Shown here piece by piece: positions 48,606 to 60,165 of a DNA stretch of 64,000 bases. Made by a program: the position numbers and the translations under genes. The DNA lies in the NCBI GenBank assembly GCA_037576215.1, contig JBANDB010000014.1, positions 744,001 to 808,000 on the forward strand, written 5' to 3'. How positions within the stretch are numbered: the first letter of the stretch is position 1; the number at the start of each line of letters is the position of its first letter. Origin of the DNA: Armillaria gallica. Taxonomy: Eukaryota; Basidiomycota; Agaricomycetes; Agaricales; Physalacriaceae. Under the pieces are notes generated by a model. The model made no database searches. It was not told the origin of the DNA and was given only the letters and a program-made list of their open reading frames with translations.

Positions 48606-51600
48606 CTATGTCCCGCTTCTACCTGATCTCGGTTCTCTCCTTGCCTCTAAGATCCTCAGTTTCTCCGCTGCGATGAGATCCTTCGCCGCCTGATTGATAT
48701 GACTACCTATAGGAATTTCAGGAGGTGGTTCGGACATGCTGCGCAGTGCTCGTGATAGCTGCAGAACTTTTGCATGAGACTTAATTGAGCAACATGAAAT
48801 GGAGATTTACTTTGGATGTATGCGCTTCCCCGTGACCGAGGCTTTTCAATCGCTTTAGCAAGCCAATATGTGACGCCGACTCTGAAGCCACAGGGCTATG
48901 CAGTGCTCGAATGAAAAGAAACAGCTCAGCAACTGTCGACCAGGTAAGCATAGCCAGCGTCTGTGTATGCTTCGTAAACCGGTCCGCCGTCTTTTGGTAG
49001 TTGATGATGCTTACCATTGACAAGCCTATTTGCACTTCCGCTTCAAAGACATTGACAAGACTCTCGAACGGGGGCCACAGTTCGTTCCAAACCATGAAAG
49101 CAGATATGGAACCTTCGTCCTCTTTTGTAGCTCGTTTCTGCGCCAACATAAGCCACAACTTGATGGCCACGTATGCGTGATTGATGTCCGTTGTTGCAGA
49201 TTCCGGAGGGCTCGTACCTGCTTGTAGGTATCCTCTGAGAGTAGCCTGGTATGCAGAGGAGAACGTTGGAAGTTGCATGTACATGAGCGTAATCCAATTT
49301 TCAGATGGATCCATGAGTGCAGCCAGAATGAGCACGTTCCACGCTCGGATGGTCATATAATGTCGTGAAGATCGCTATGAGATGAAGTCAGACTCTGTGG
49401 GAACGTGTAGTACACAACTGACCTCAACAGTTTGGTCAACAACTCTAGTCATAACACTTGGATCATGTGTAGACGCTTGGAGTATGAATTTTCCTATCGT
49501 CAGAGACGCAGAATAGTCGCTATCAGAGCGCATATCTGTCCATACATAGTTTTGCAGAAAGTGGAAGCCGTTATCGGCTATAGTCGCAAATTGTTGATGA
49601 TATAGAACAGCGGGGGTCGTATGCCCAGCGATCTCCGTCGTCATTACAGACTGTTAAAAGTTCAGGGTTCATAAATGTTGCAAATGGACAGCAATCACAT
49701 ACTTCAAGCATTGCCTTCAACGTTATCGGCAGGACGCGGACTTTCATACGGAGTCCGTCAGACAACAATTCGAGCACAACAGCGATAATTGCATTTCCGG
49801 GCACAGAGTCTGTTGATTGTGTTTTCCGGTATAGAGTGGCAGTTACTTGGATGAGTTTAGAAAGGCATTCTTCATCGACGGCCAGCCTGGTCAGTGTCAT
49901 TCGAAGGATGGCATCCGTGTATGTCAACATGTCCTATCATAATACATGTCAGTCTTCAATGACACCTGCTCAGCAGCATCTTACGAACTCGACTTTGGGA
50001 TTTGTTGTGCTGGATTAATATAGTCGCGATAGAGAGCAGGGGGGAAGGATTGATGGCATTTGAGGCCCAGTCTAAACAACGACGAGCGAGGTGAACTAGA
50101 TGTTGACCCACAACTGGAATTCATGTCAGCGTTGTAAAGGAAGAAGGCAAGGCGCGGAACCGACATGACATCAAATCAAGTGAATATCCTTGATGGTATA
50201 CCACCTCTATGTAGCTCTGTAAGTTCTTTAACAGAGCTTGGAAGGCAGCTTGATCCGTCTCTACGGCCCTAGGAAGTGTGTCTCGCAGCAAGGATTCACG
50301 TAGATTAGTGGAAGGTTTAGGCGAGACCTTGGCATTTGCATCGGTAACCTGCTTCAGAATCACGAAGATTTCAGGGTCCAGGTCGCGCTAAGGAAGAAAT
50401 GAACGGATGTATTGATAAAGTGATTACATACGCACTCGGATGAGTCCAGTAAAGATTCCGTTGTTGCAATATCTGTTAGCGAGCGCGAGCTTATCTCAAT
50501 ATGTGGGCACAAAGATACCTTACTTACGTTACAAGGGTGGATTCAATGAAAGCTTTGCCTTGAGCTACCAAGGCATCTTGGGAAAGATGACTCTGCGAAG
50601 CGATGAGCTTCGCGACCTGTTCAATCGCAAAACTGCATGACGAATTAGAGTAGTCTCTTGTAACAAAAGCGGTACTCACTGAACAAAAGAACGAATGGAC
50701 CCATGCCATCGCTTTATATACGCTTGGACAACAGAGAGCGCCAATTGTCGGCATTCATAATTAATATCAAGAAGAAGAAGCTCCAAAGCACGCGAGACTG
50801 CCCTCCGCAGAGTCTGCTGCAAATGTCGTAGGTAAACCTTTTCGAAATTGTGTTTGTAAATGATGATGCCCAGGGCTTCAATCATGCTCTTGAGGATCAG
50901 AACCGGTAACGATTCTGGATCTCTGACCGTGCAGAATAGGCCCAAGCAGACATCTACGTAAGGAGCACCTATTAGAAGAGGAGTGGTGCTATCAGCACTT
51001 TCTTGTATCCCCGTGCTGATTGAGTTCAAATTCAGGACATGATGAGCGTCCAAAACCACAGTCAGCTCCGTCACACAAGGATATGCGAGTTCTGGTATCT
51101 CTTCGGCTTCGCCAAACTCGACGAAGAAGGTATGCCCATTCGATGTAAGCGTCGACTGGACCTTATCGAACCCGAAGGCTCTAACCAAGTGGTGCTTGAT
51201 ATGAAGCACATCGTTGTACTCTATCTTGATACCTCCTGCAATCATGCTGAGACTGAGATGCAGGATAGAGGCCTAGATACTTTAATTTAAGAAAAAAGTT
51301 GGAGTGACGTTATCAGAGATCAAACGCTTACACGAAGAAGTGCAGTATCGGACGGAACCACAGACTCATCAGGCGATACGTCGTCCTTGTCATCCTTTGA
51401 AGACAGGCCATACATAGACTATTCCAAAAGACCTGATTAATCGGCATTCACATGGAAAGGAAGAGACTTGCCAGGTGCGCAGCAGCAGGCCCATCGCCGC
51501 TTTCTTTTTCATCATATAGATCTTCGCGGAGTGTTTCGATGATGACCTCCCACGACACCACTAGGTCCACCTGGTTAGCTACAATGTCGATTCAAAGAGG

Positions 51601-54600
51601 AATCAACAGTACCCTGCCAGGTGGGGAAATGCGATCGCAACTGTATCAGGAATGACACCAATTTGACACGTTCTTCGATTGGCGACTTGGACAGAACTTC
51701 GTCCCAACATGAGGATATCGCATGAAAATGCACCGCGAGCATATTGGAAACCAGGGTGTCAACCGAGAGCCGTATTTCTTCCTACATGGGAATTATTCAA
51801 TCATGTCGAGAGGAGATGAAGGGCACATACTTTTTTGTCTGCCCAAAGGGAAGCAAAAAAGTAATAAAACACGTCACCAACGCTCGACTTCCATTGTCTA
51901 CCCTCGACCTGGAAGTCTGGACTTGGGGAATCCAAGATTATGCGAAATAGTCGAGCTATACCTTCTAGCCTGAGAAGTACGTGCAATGGGTTAAATTGTT
52001 GCGCAGAGAAGAGGAATGATTAAAACCTAAGCTCCCAGTCACCTTCGGCGCTGAATACTTTCTTCAAGGTATTTTGAAAAGGTTGAGAGTCTACAACTAA
52101 AGTTCGCAAAAGGAACGGTGCCCTAAAGGCAGAGATTTCGGGTCGACGAATTCCGTACAACTGCCAGACGCTAAGGCGGATCCATCGGTGACCACCCAGG
52201 ACAGGAGATACGAACTTACCAATTACATAGCATGCTTCCATTCTTGAGGATAAAATTGTCTACTTCATGAGGTTCGAGATACGGTGAGCGCATAAGAAAC
52301 ATGTGGAAAAACTTCGCTATCAAGCAGGAAACATCATCGACCTCGGCACTCATATATCGATTAATGGCCGCCATAAAATTTGTAGGTACGATAATAGGAT
52401 CGGAAACTATCGAGCTGCGGATGTTGATCTTGCGCCTGAAAGTAAGGTAAGCCAAAGAAGACTTGACATGAATGCTAGAAATATGACCGAGATGGGATGT
52501 CTTTGATTTCATCATTGTAGATCATTTCCAGTTCCATGACCTTGGTTCGGTTGCAGCCGTACAGTAGCAAACATGTAGCCAATGTCTGACGAATGAAGTG
52601 AAGCCTATGGCTATGTCAGAAGCCTAACGAGGAGCCAGAACAGGTTACTGAAACCGTACACGTCTTGAATATGTGTTCCCCCAGAAAGAGTCTGCAAAAC
52701 CTCCGGCATAAGACGAGTGTGAAGTTTGGCAAACATATCTTGAATTTCAAAGCGGCTTGTCGGCCTTTGCCACGTCGACGACATCACGGTCTTGACGAAT
52801 AAAAGCGACTCGGTAACTGTCGTCTGGAACTTTTCCATCAAAGTGATGAAGTGGAAATATGTCTGGATAGGCACGTCGACACCCGAACGTGCAAAGACGA
52901 ATATCCACCGCAGACTGCGTAGAAGACCGGCTTTGTTTTCGGCGGAAACACTGATGACCCGGCGCCAGGGGTCTATAACAGCATCACTAGTATCTTGACC
53001 CGCTGTGGAATCGAATACACTCGCTCTTGAAGTTGACTCTTGGACATCCCGCGCGAACAGGCGACTGAGTGACGGTATAGGCTTGGGTGAAAAGGAAACG
53101 ATTTAACTAAATGCTCCGAACGCAGGGCGGTAAACATACCTCTTCGAAACGATCTGAAGCTGATACCGCCTCTAACCAACGCACAAATAGGTCGTCAAAA
53201 ATAGTGAAAATCACTGAATTTTGAGAAAGACGGATAATGAGACGGAGTAATCTGTCGAAATATTGAGCATCACGGTTGTGCGTAACGGCATTCGTCGGTG
53301 TGGTTGGCGAGAAATTGGGGGAAGGAGCGACCAGCAGGTCAGCAGAAAGAGATGTTTGTGCTAACTGAACGGATGTTTCGTATAATAACATCCCGTAGTT
53401 CTCTGCGTCTTCGTTGTGTAAAGCCGATAGCCATGGGATGGCGTAATGGGATAACAATGACCGCCTAGCCGTTACGTAGTCACCGCCGTTATGGACAGAA
53501 CTTGGTGGGACATGCCGCAAAGTCCGAGCCTCAGGCCATGGGTTGACATCGTCTGCCATTCGAACGCCAGGAAGGCTTTGCTGCTTCGCCACGTAGTCAC
53601 GAAGTATCGTTGCGAGATTGTCATCCTTGATATTATTTAGTATATATGTAGCTGAATAGATATGCTACGGCTCACTTCGGCAAAAACCCATGAAATGATA
53701 GCCTGGGTCAGTCGCCTTATTGCATACTCTGATGCCATGCCATTGGGCCAGAGACGCCTGCTGAGGAGGAGAAAACCTGTTTCGTTGACAGATAGATCCA
53801 GATCTGAAAGACATGCTTCCACCGATGCAAAAAGAGTTTCCACATCTGTGGACAAGTCGAGACCAAGGGGTAGGGGGAAACTACATGAGATGCTATTCAC
53901 GTTTGGATTATCATCGAAGAGGGTCGGGTGTCTGTCTACTCGCTCGAAAAATCCTAAGTGATGGAGGTATGACAACAAATACTTGGCTATTCCGTCTGAA
54001 TGCAGATTGAAGTCTTTTCCGAGAACATCCCGCATGTGTGATAAGGGTAGCATCTCAAACGGGTGGTTTGGCGGCTCCTTAACAGTAGAAAATATATCGG
54101 GCTGAGTAACAGTCAGGAGGGACGATTGGCTGGCTGAAGGACCCAGGGCATGGTTTGTTGCAGGTGATTTAATCGTCGTGGTGATGTAAGTGAGGTTAGA
54201 CCAATCGAACAAGATTGAATGTTCGGATCTCTGCAGGCCGTTGTCTTGTAGATAGTCCTCTGTAGCAGCAGATGCTGCTAGAACATCCTGTGATATCAGA
54301 TCTTCGCACGTCTGCAAGACGCGATGGAGTTCAAATTCAGCTACTTTGTGTGGCGTCAACTCTCCAGGACCCCTGCCATTATGAGTGATGAGAATGGATC
54401 CTAAGGCAACGCCGTGAGTCAGTAGCTGTAGCTGAGTCCAAAGTATGGAGGCCGTAATGGATATTTCCTCAAAACACCTCCCCCGAAGTTCCTCCTGAGA
54501 CAACGAAAGTATATCTCCGTAGAAGTTGACACAGGACTGCCGAAGAGCGTTCCACTCGATCGTCATATGGCTTGAGTCATACTCATAGTATTGACATCCT

Positions 54601-56605
54601 GACAGAGTATGAGAGGATGCGCAACGAACGTGGACAAATTGAAGACAAGAGGTACATCTGAGTCCTTGCGCTATGCACCCCCACAAAGGCTGCCGACATG
54701 CTGAACAAAGACACAGCGTGAATAAATTGACATATCGAAATGTATGGCCACGCTTTCGAAGCGTCCAAACACCATGGTCTCGTCTGTTGGATGACAGGTT
54801 TGAGAAACGATACAACGCCACCTTCTGCACGCTCGCGCCCGACGTTGTGGAGTACTTGGCAAGATGGCACCCATGTGGATGGTCGTAGCAATCGAAATGA
54901 ACGGCACAAGTACAAAAAGGACACAAGAGTCCGAATCCATCAATTGGGCTACTGCAAGAACGGCAGTCGTTCTGAGGATATTGGTGGCTAGCGATGAAAC
55001 GCCACGGCAAGAACTGGTGGTCATAAGGATGGTCTTGAAGCAAGTCTCTCATAGACGGAGAGTTGGCCAGATATGCAGAACTTGCAAGCGGCCTACTGAT
55101 TATGACGTGACCCATTCCTTTTGGCCACAATGCGGATAACATACTTGCGGCGGCATGTCTGGACTTTGAGAATGATAGGCAACTACCTCGAGTAGATCCA
55201 GATAGGTGTCTACTTTGGCCGTGACAAGGAGATCTACGAGCCGATGCAAGCGGTGTAGAACATCGATGGGCGCTGCTGATTCTAGACCGAAGTCAATGTT
55301 GTCCAAAATAGCAGCCAAGAGGGGGGGAGACATTGACGCAAGGAAGTAGACTGAAGGGGGCTGTAGAGGCGCGTTCGTAGACAAAATGCTAAGGACGCGC
55401 GGGGAAACCGCGTCCGTCCAAGGAACCCATTTCGGCTTCGCCTGATGCTCCATATCACTTTCCTCTGCTGCGTCCACTGTGATAGAGACCATCGGAGCAC
55501 CAAAAGATTCATCGAAAGCTTCTGGAGCTGTAAACAGACTAAAGTAAGTTCTACTAATAAGTCGAGATCGAGTTAAGAGCGTTACCTTGAAAAGATATTT
55601 CATCCTGAAGCCCTTGGACTTCGCGCAAGTCATCTAAAATGCCGCGTATGATGCACTCTTCAAAAAATGCCAGAAGACGCGCATACATCTCGGGTGGGAA
55701 CGTGTAGAAGGCGGGAATAAGTGCGAATCCTATTTGTGATACCACCTTGGGATTACGGCGATGGACATGTAGGAGGAACTGGGCGACTGTCAGAGTGAGT
55801 GCCTGAAGAGCATTTGGAGGACGCGACGGCCTTGGCGAGGATATTTTATACCTGCAATCTTCTGACACGACGGAAGAGAGAATGGATATGCACTGAGAAA
55901 GCAGTTCAGTTGAATGGACTAGGCCTCCGACAGATGCCGACGCTGGGGATGGTGACCTAGAGCGTTTCCCGCTAGGACTGAGGGTATTTATTGACCTCCG
56001 AAACGGCGAAGAGCTTTTTCCACTATACTGCCGTTCAGCTTTGACATCTGTGCTCCTACGTACATTTTAGCGTAACAAACACACGAGGCATATAGTACAT
56101 ACCCTTCGTCAAATATCTGCCACCCTCGGAGGACAGAAATCATCAATACGTCCTTCAACTGGGACATGAAATCGAATGTCGCGTCTGGAGTAAAGTCCTT
56201 ATCCACTTCGGCGTCCTCATCATCGTCTCCCGGTGCCCTGCTGTTCTGTGGCTTCCCAGAGCCGAATTTCACACCACCCTTGAGAAGTCTGCTCAACCCT
56301 TTCTCTCCGGTCTGGTCTGTCGCGGTTGCAATGTCATAGACGCTGGGCGGCATTACCCTATTGGCAAGCTGGGCCAATACGTGGGCGAGAAGCTTTCGAG
56401 ATTCATTGCTTCGTGTTCCATATGTCTTCCGGAAGCTGGGAGGGTGAGCCTCGTCAATACCCGTCGGCGAGGGAGGCGGCTTTTCACTGGGAGAGGTCGA
56501 TAATCGAAACGACGGAACGGTGGGCGACCTGTCTGCGGGGACGTCGCTCGTAGGAGGGACTGTGTTGTGCAAACCAGTGTCAATACGAAGAGAATCGTGA
56601 CCCAT
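48606..56605 (-). CDS. Giant protein with two C1-type zinc fingers
   Basis: About 8 kb and probably over 2,200 aa. The start MGHDSLRIDTGLHN (56605) and the stop at 48606 after EARREPRSGRSGT are clear; most inner exon borders were not checked. N-terminus is Ser/Pro-rich, then helical repeats. The long exon 55142-53637 holds two C1-like fingers: HQFLPWRFIASHQYP..CRSC, CPFC, HFDCYDHPHGC; and HTFRYVNLFTLCLCSACRQP, CTSCLQFVHVRCASSH. C1 domains bind diacylglycerol or act as protein-contact zinc knots; Leu/His-rich helical repeats fill the rest. From memory, basidiomycetes carry such proteins annotated only as phorbol-ester/DAG-type domain proteins. Possible role in lipid or Rho signalling is inference. 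Small frame errors inside cannot be excluded. Confidence 0.75.
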
Positions 56606-56872
56606 GGTAATTTACAGGAGTATGCCGAGGAAGGTTGAGTACATGATGGCTGTAGAGAAGAAGCAAGTCTGCAGCTTCCCTGGATTATCCTTGGAATTTG
56701 ACCACCACCTTCCCTTGCCAACGTCGACGAATCCATCCCTCAATAGATTCTCAAAGAATATGGCATAAAGGGATATAGTGCACATAAACGGGTGAACGTA
56801 CCGGTATGTCGCAGCCTGTCCTTATGCAGTACTCGAAACATTCGGAATTTCTCCTTTTCGCCAGTGACCTCA
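56606..56872. promoter_or_regulatory. Divergent promoter, giant C1 gene/DUF202 gene
   Basis: The 267 bases between opposite ATGs. A second ATG at 56806 opens a 31-codon frame (MSQPVLMQYSKHSEF..) out of frame with the DUF202 protein; it would act as an upstream ORF if included in the leader. Confidence 0.45.
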
Positions 56873-57265
56873 ATGCGCGTCAATCTCCTTCTCACCAATA
56901 ATGGCTCCGTCGCAAGAGATCACCTCGCCTCTGAGCGCACCTTCCTTGCCTACGTACGGACGTCTCTTGTCATCACTTCCGTCGGTGTCGCCATCGTCCA
57001 GCTTTTCTCTGTCTCTTCCAGTGCCTCCTCAATATCTCCTCTATCCTCCGCCGCGACACAGAGATATGCTCGTCCTTTGGGGGCGACTGCTATCTCTTTA
57101 TCGCTGGTGCTACTCATTATTGGCGCGACGAGGTTTTTTTCGATACAAAACGCTCTCACGAAGGGCAAGTACCCAGTCGCGAGGATGTTCATCGCTGCTA
57201 TCACAGCTTGCATGGTTGCGCTCATAGCAGTGATTTTTGCGTTTGTTCTTGCTGCAAAAAAGTGA
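56873..57265 (+). CDS. DUF202-domain membrane protein
   Basis: Single exon, 130 aa. Starts MRVNLLLTNNGSVARDHLAS, then the DUF202 core ERTFLAYVRTSLVITSVGVA, two more membrane segments (TAISLSLVLLIIGATRFF and FIAAITACMVALIAVIFAFV) and a Lys-Lys end. The motif RDHLASERTFLAYVRTSL is diagnostic of the DUF202/YidH family, which in yeast includes the membrane part of the VTC polyphosphate complex. There is no SPX or VTC catalytic domain here, so this is a stand-alone member of unknown role. The ATG at 56873 was chosen because no in-frame ATG precedes it. Confidence 0.85.
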   Translation: MRVNLLLTNNGSVARDHLASERTFLAYVRTSLVITSVGVAIVQLFSVSSSASSISPLSSAATQRYARPLGATAISLSLVLLIIGATRFFSIQNALTKGKYPVARMFIAAITACMVALIAVIFAFVLAAKK

Positions 57266-57469
57266 TACATTAGGTAGGCTCTTCATACCCTTACAGAAGA
57301 CAACTCTGCCTAACATGTCCCATGCTAGACATTTTTAGGAACGACAATAAATAACAATACTTGCTCGTACTTTCAAATAATGTTACTCGTAATGTAGTGC
57401 CGAGTAGTTCGGCAGGCATATTTTTACTACTTCCGATAGCACACGATATAATCCAAGTAACAGTCATCG

Positions 57470-57943
57470 ATGGCAGATTCAAAACCAGCTGAGGTACCTT
57501 GGTACAACGCCTTCCCGGAGCCCAAATCCATTCCCGATGGCATATCAGCCGAAAAATTACACGCTCTGTTGCTCGAATCTCCGAGTGTTTTGGTTGTAGA
57601 TGTCCGCCGCACCGATTTTGAAGTAATCAGGTCGTGTATTACTCCTTTAGTCCTCCTCTGATAGCGCTTCACAGGGATCCTTTATCAAAGGGGCTATCAA
57701 TCTCCCGGCACATTCTTTCTATCCGACTCTGCAGGCTGTGACACCCATTCTCGCGCGATATCGGCTCGTTGTCTTCCATTGCAACAGCTGCAAGCCCGGC
57801 GGTCGCGGACCACGTTCAGCAGGCTGGTATCAGGATGAACTCGATAGCAAGGAGTGACGGAAAGCCGAGCAGTCGTTCTCGAGGGGGGAATCAAAGGCTG
57901 GGTAGACAAGTACGGAGACGATGAGTTGACCTGCAAACTTTGA
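57470..57943 (+). CDS. Rhodanese-domain protein (Cdc25/Acr2-like), one-base frameshift
   Basis: Two exons: 57470-57622 and 57675-57943; about 140 aa after correcting one base. Rhodanese folds of this size in fungi include arsenate reductases and Ibp1/Ych1-type phosphatases. Seen: the N-terminal part ends VLVVDVRRTDFE, joining GSFIKGAINLPAHSF (the DVR and GAINxP motifs of the fold), then the active loop VVFHCNSCKPGGRGPRSAGW. The loop has HC with a longer spacer to the Arg than the HCX5R of Cdc25, so enzyme type is open. At 57851-57852 GG should be GGG: then SKGVTESRAVVLEGGIKGWV follows and the stop is at 57943; as given, the frame stops at 57855. Confidence 0.82.
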
Positions 57944-58172
57944 TGATTGATACTGCGTACGAGTCTTTGAAAGGAGACAATATATGTACTTCAAGTTTTC
58001 ATGATACATTAAGGCAGCTAAGCCAAGACATCGCTGTTATACATGCTGTAAGTAGGCGAGAGAAAGTGCACGTTAGGAATATAGAAGCTACATGTTAGGA
58101 ACATAATTATAATCATTATCTAAAGGCATCATCTTGTATCTACATAAAAGAGTGTTAAGACTAGGAAGAGAT

Positions 58173-59432
58173 TCAATGATAGAAACGCACTGTGCGAGAA
58201 GCTTCGACTGTCAGAATACCCTCGGCATGCAACCTAGGAAGACTTTCAATGACCTTCTTCACACTTGCCCGCTCATACTTCGTTTTCTCGTATCCGTCGG
58301 GAGAGTCAATCGTGACGTAGATGTTAACACGACGTCGAACACCGACAAGAATATCATCCAGTGCCGCTCCATCAGAAGATGGGAACTGAAGCAGCATGTC
58401 AGGTTTGACCAGCAGATACAAGTCTACTTCTTCCATGAGGCACCGTTCACTGGGCCTACCAAAGAGCCTTGCCAATGCGGTCAAAGGTGGGGGAAAGTTC
58501 GACATCAAGCACATGACAAAGCACCGAATGCGCGGCACATGGCTGATATCCAGTTGACGCGATGCTGACGACATATGGGAATGAGAAACAGTATAATGTG
58601 ACTGAAGAACACGCTCACAAGAATTAGAAGTATGAATGACGAGTTCTTCTAAAGTGCTCCTTGTAGCGGCCAAGAGTTGATTGAAAATGGCTGCGTGTTT
58701 CATCCATGTTGTCCATATATGTAGTTTCCTAAGGGAGCTGACATCGACGGTTGAGCGGCGGCTTAGGAGACAGTCGATAAAGTCGGCCGCTGCAGCCGGA
58801 TACATCTTGATAGACAGTGAGTCTACCTGGCAGGATATATGGTTCCTTGAAGGCAGCGGACTCTCATCGTGTGTGCCATAGGAGACGCCACCTTGGATAT
58901 GGATAGTCTTTGGACCCGAAGCACGCGAGAATAAAGATAGCAGTGGATATGATGGGCTATAGAACAGGACCTTGGAAAAGGAAATTCTCCGGAGTTTCGG
59001 AGAGGCAAATAGATCGCGGAGAGCGGACATAATAGGGAAAGAGAGACAAGAGTCGAATGAGGAAATAGATATGGACTCCAGGTGCGGCAGATGTGAAAGG
59101 ATTTGCGGTATTACGGTGTCATCTTGGGTAAACCAAGAGCCTGAAACAGGCAGATAAATGTCGTGCAGTTGTATATCCTTGACCAGTGAAGCGTAATGTG
59201 CATAGCGAGACACAAAACGCATGAAACGTCGATAAGGATCAATGCTGGCATTGGCATGCTTGTACGAGCAGCTGCGTAAGACGACGGTCGAGAACAGTCG
59301 CTTGTGGGAACGGGGAAAGAAGGAATGGCTGACTAGCGTGCAGGTTCGAAGGGTGTCGGAATCCTCGACTGGGATCTCATCGATGATGGAGTCGACCAAT
59401 TCCTGTGGAATAATGCCAACGCTGGACATCAT
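58173..59432 (-). CDS. F-box-like protein, intronless
   Basis: One exon of 419 aa, unusual among the intron-rich neighbours. N-terminus MMSSVGIIPQELVDSIIDEI, then DTLRTCTLVSHSFFPRSHKR, matches the basidiomycete F-box pattern (LPxELxDxIIDxL..LxxCSLVSxxWxxxSRxxLF). The remainder has Leu-rich repeats of the kind used for substrate binding (LPHLESISISSF, LRDLFASPKLRRISFSKVLF, LRKLHIWTTWMKHAAIF). F-box proteins recruit targets to SCF ubiquitin ligases; mushrooms have large, fast-evolving sets of them. The second Met (59429) could be the start as well. Intronless structure is common in this family. Confidence 0.75.
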   Translation of the reverse strand: MMSSVGIIPQELVDSIIDEIPVEDSDTLRTCTLVSHSFFPRSHKRLFSTVVLRSCSYKHANASIDPYRRFMRFVSRYAHYASLVKDIQLHDIYLPVSGSWFTQDDTVIPQILSHLPHLESISISSFDSCLSFPIMSALRDLFASPKLRRISFSKVLFYSPSYPLLSLFSRASGPKTIHIQGGVSYGTHDESPLPSRNHISCQVDSLSIKMYPAAAADFIDCLLSRRSTVDVSSLRKLHIWTTWMKHAAIFNQLLAATRSTLEELVIHTSNSCERVLQSHYTVSHSHMSSASRQLDISHVPRIRCFVMCLMSNFPPPLTALARLFGRPSERCLMEEVDLYLLVKPDMLLQFPSSDGAALDDILVGVRRRVNIYVTIDSPDGYEKTKYERASVKKVIESLPRLHAEGILTVEASRTVRFYH

Positions 59433-60165
59433 GCTATCTGCTAGGACGGAGTTAGAGGGAGCTGGATCTTAATAGCATTCGTTATAATACCCACCGGTAA
59501 AATGCGTGGCTATCTCTATCTCCGTACTCAATAACGGTGCTAAAGGCGGGACCATGGGTGGGGTTCGAATGCCGTATCACTGTTGAAACCGTGTCAACAG
59601 GATAAGGAGATATCATGTTTCAGGGACAGTGCGGAGCCAGATCAATGCTTTCCATGTGAATGATCCTGATTGCTGTGCATTTGTGTGTCCGTGTGTGGCA
59701 AGGCCTACTTGTCTGCCAGCAATGGTTAGCCCGAAGGTTGAATCGTAATGCAAGTCCCAGGGAAAAACCTCACAATTTCGTGAATCCGAGCAGACTTGGA
59801 GCAGTCGAATTGTCGAGAGATTCGAGAACTACATGGTATTTCCGTTTGTCGTGACCGGAAGCCGATCTAGAACTGGAAGAAATATTCTGAGACGGTCTCA
59901 GCAGGCTGAGTAGCTTAATCCGAAGGAACTCCGCTTGGGAACCTTCAATGCTTCTGATGAGGATAAGGACGAGATTTGGGGTCGACGTCGGTAACACATT
60001 TTCTCGGGAAATAGGAAGACTGAAGATTTCAAGTTTGACTTGAAGGCCTAGGTGGACGACAGAGGAAAGACAGATCCGAATCGAGAGTCGAGGTCAAAGC
60101 GCGGTAGTCACGTGCACAAGTATTCCCTTTTCTGGCCAACACGAATTCTCCTCACTTACTCCACC
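59433..60165. promoter_or_regulatory. Divergent region between F-box-like gene and DUF4211 gene
   Basis: A 733-base gap between opposite ATGs. Plus-strand ORFs of about 60-70 codons are present but carry no motif. A stretch near 59570 (GGGGTTCGAATGCC) resembles a tRNA T-loop, but no tRNA can be folded around it. Confidence 0.45.

Noticed and set aside
53637..56605. Naming the giant C1 protein as an UNC79/UNC80 or protein kinase C homologue
   Set aside because: Only the C1 fingers are recognisable; no kinase domain and no specific motif of those families was seen.
59555..59585. tRNA-like T-loop GGGGTTCGAATGCC
   Set aside because: No matching A box, anticodon arm or acceptor stem around it.
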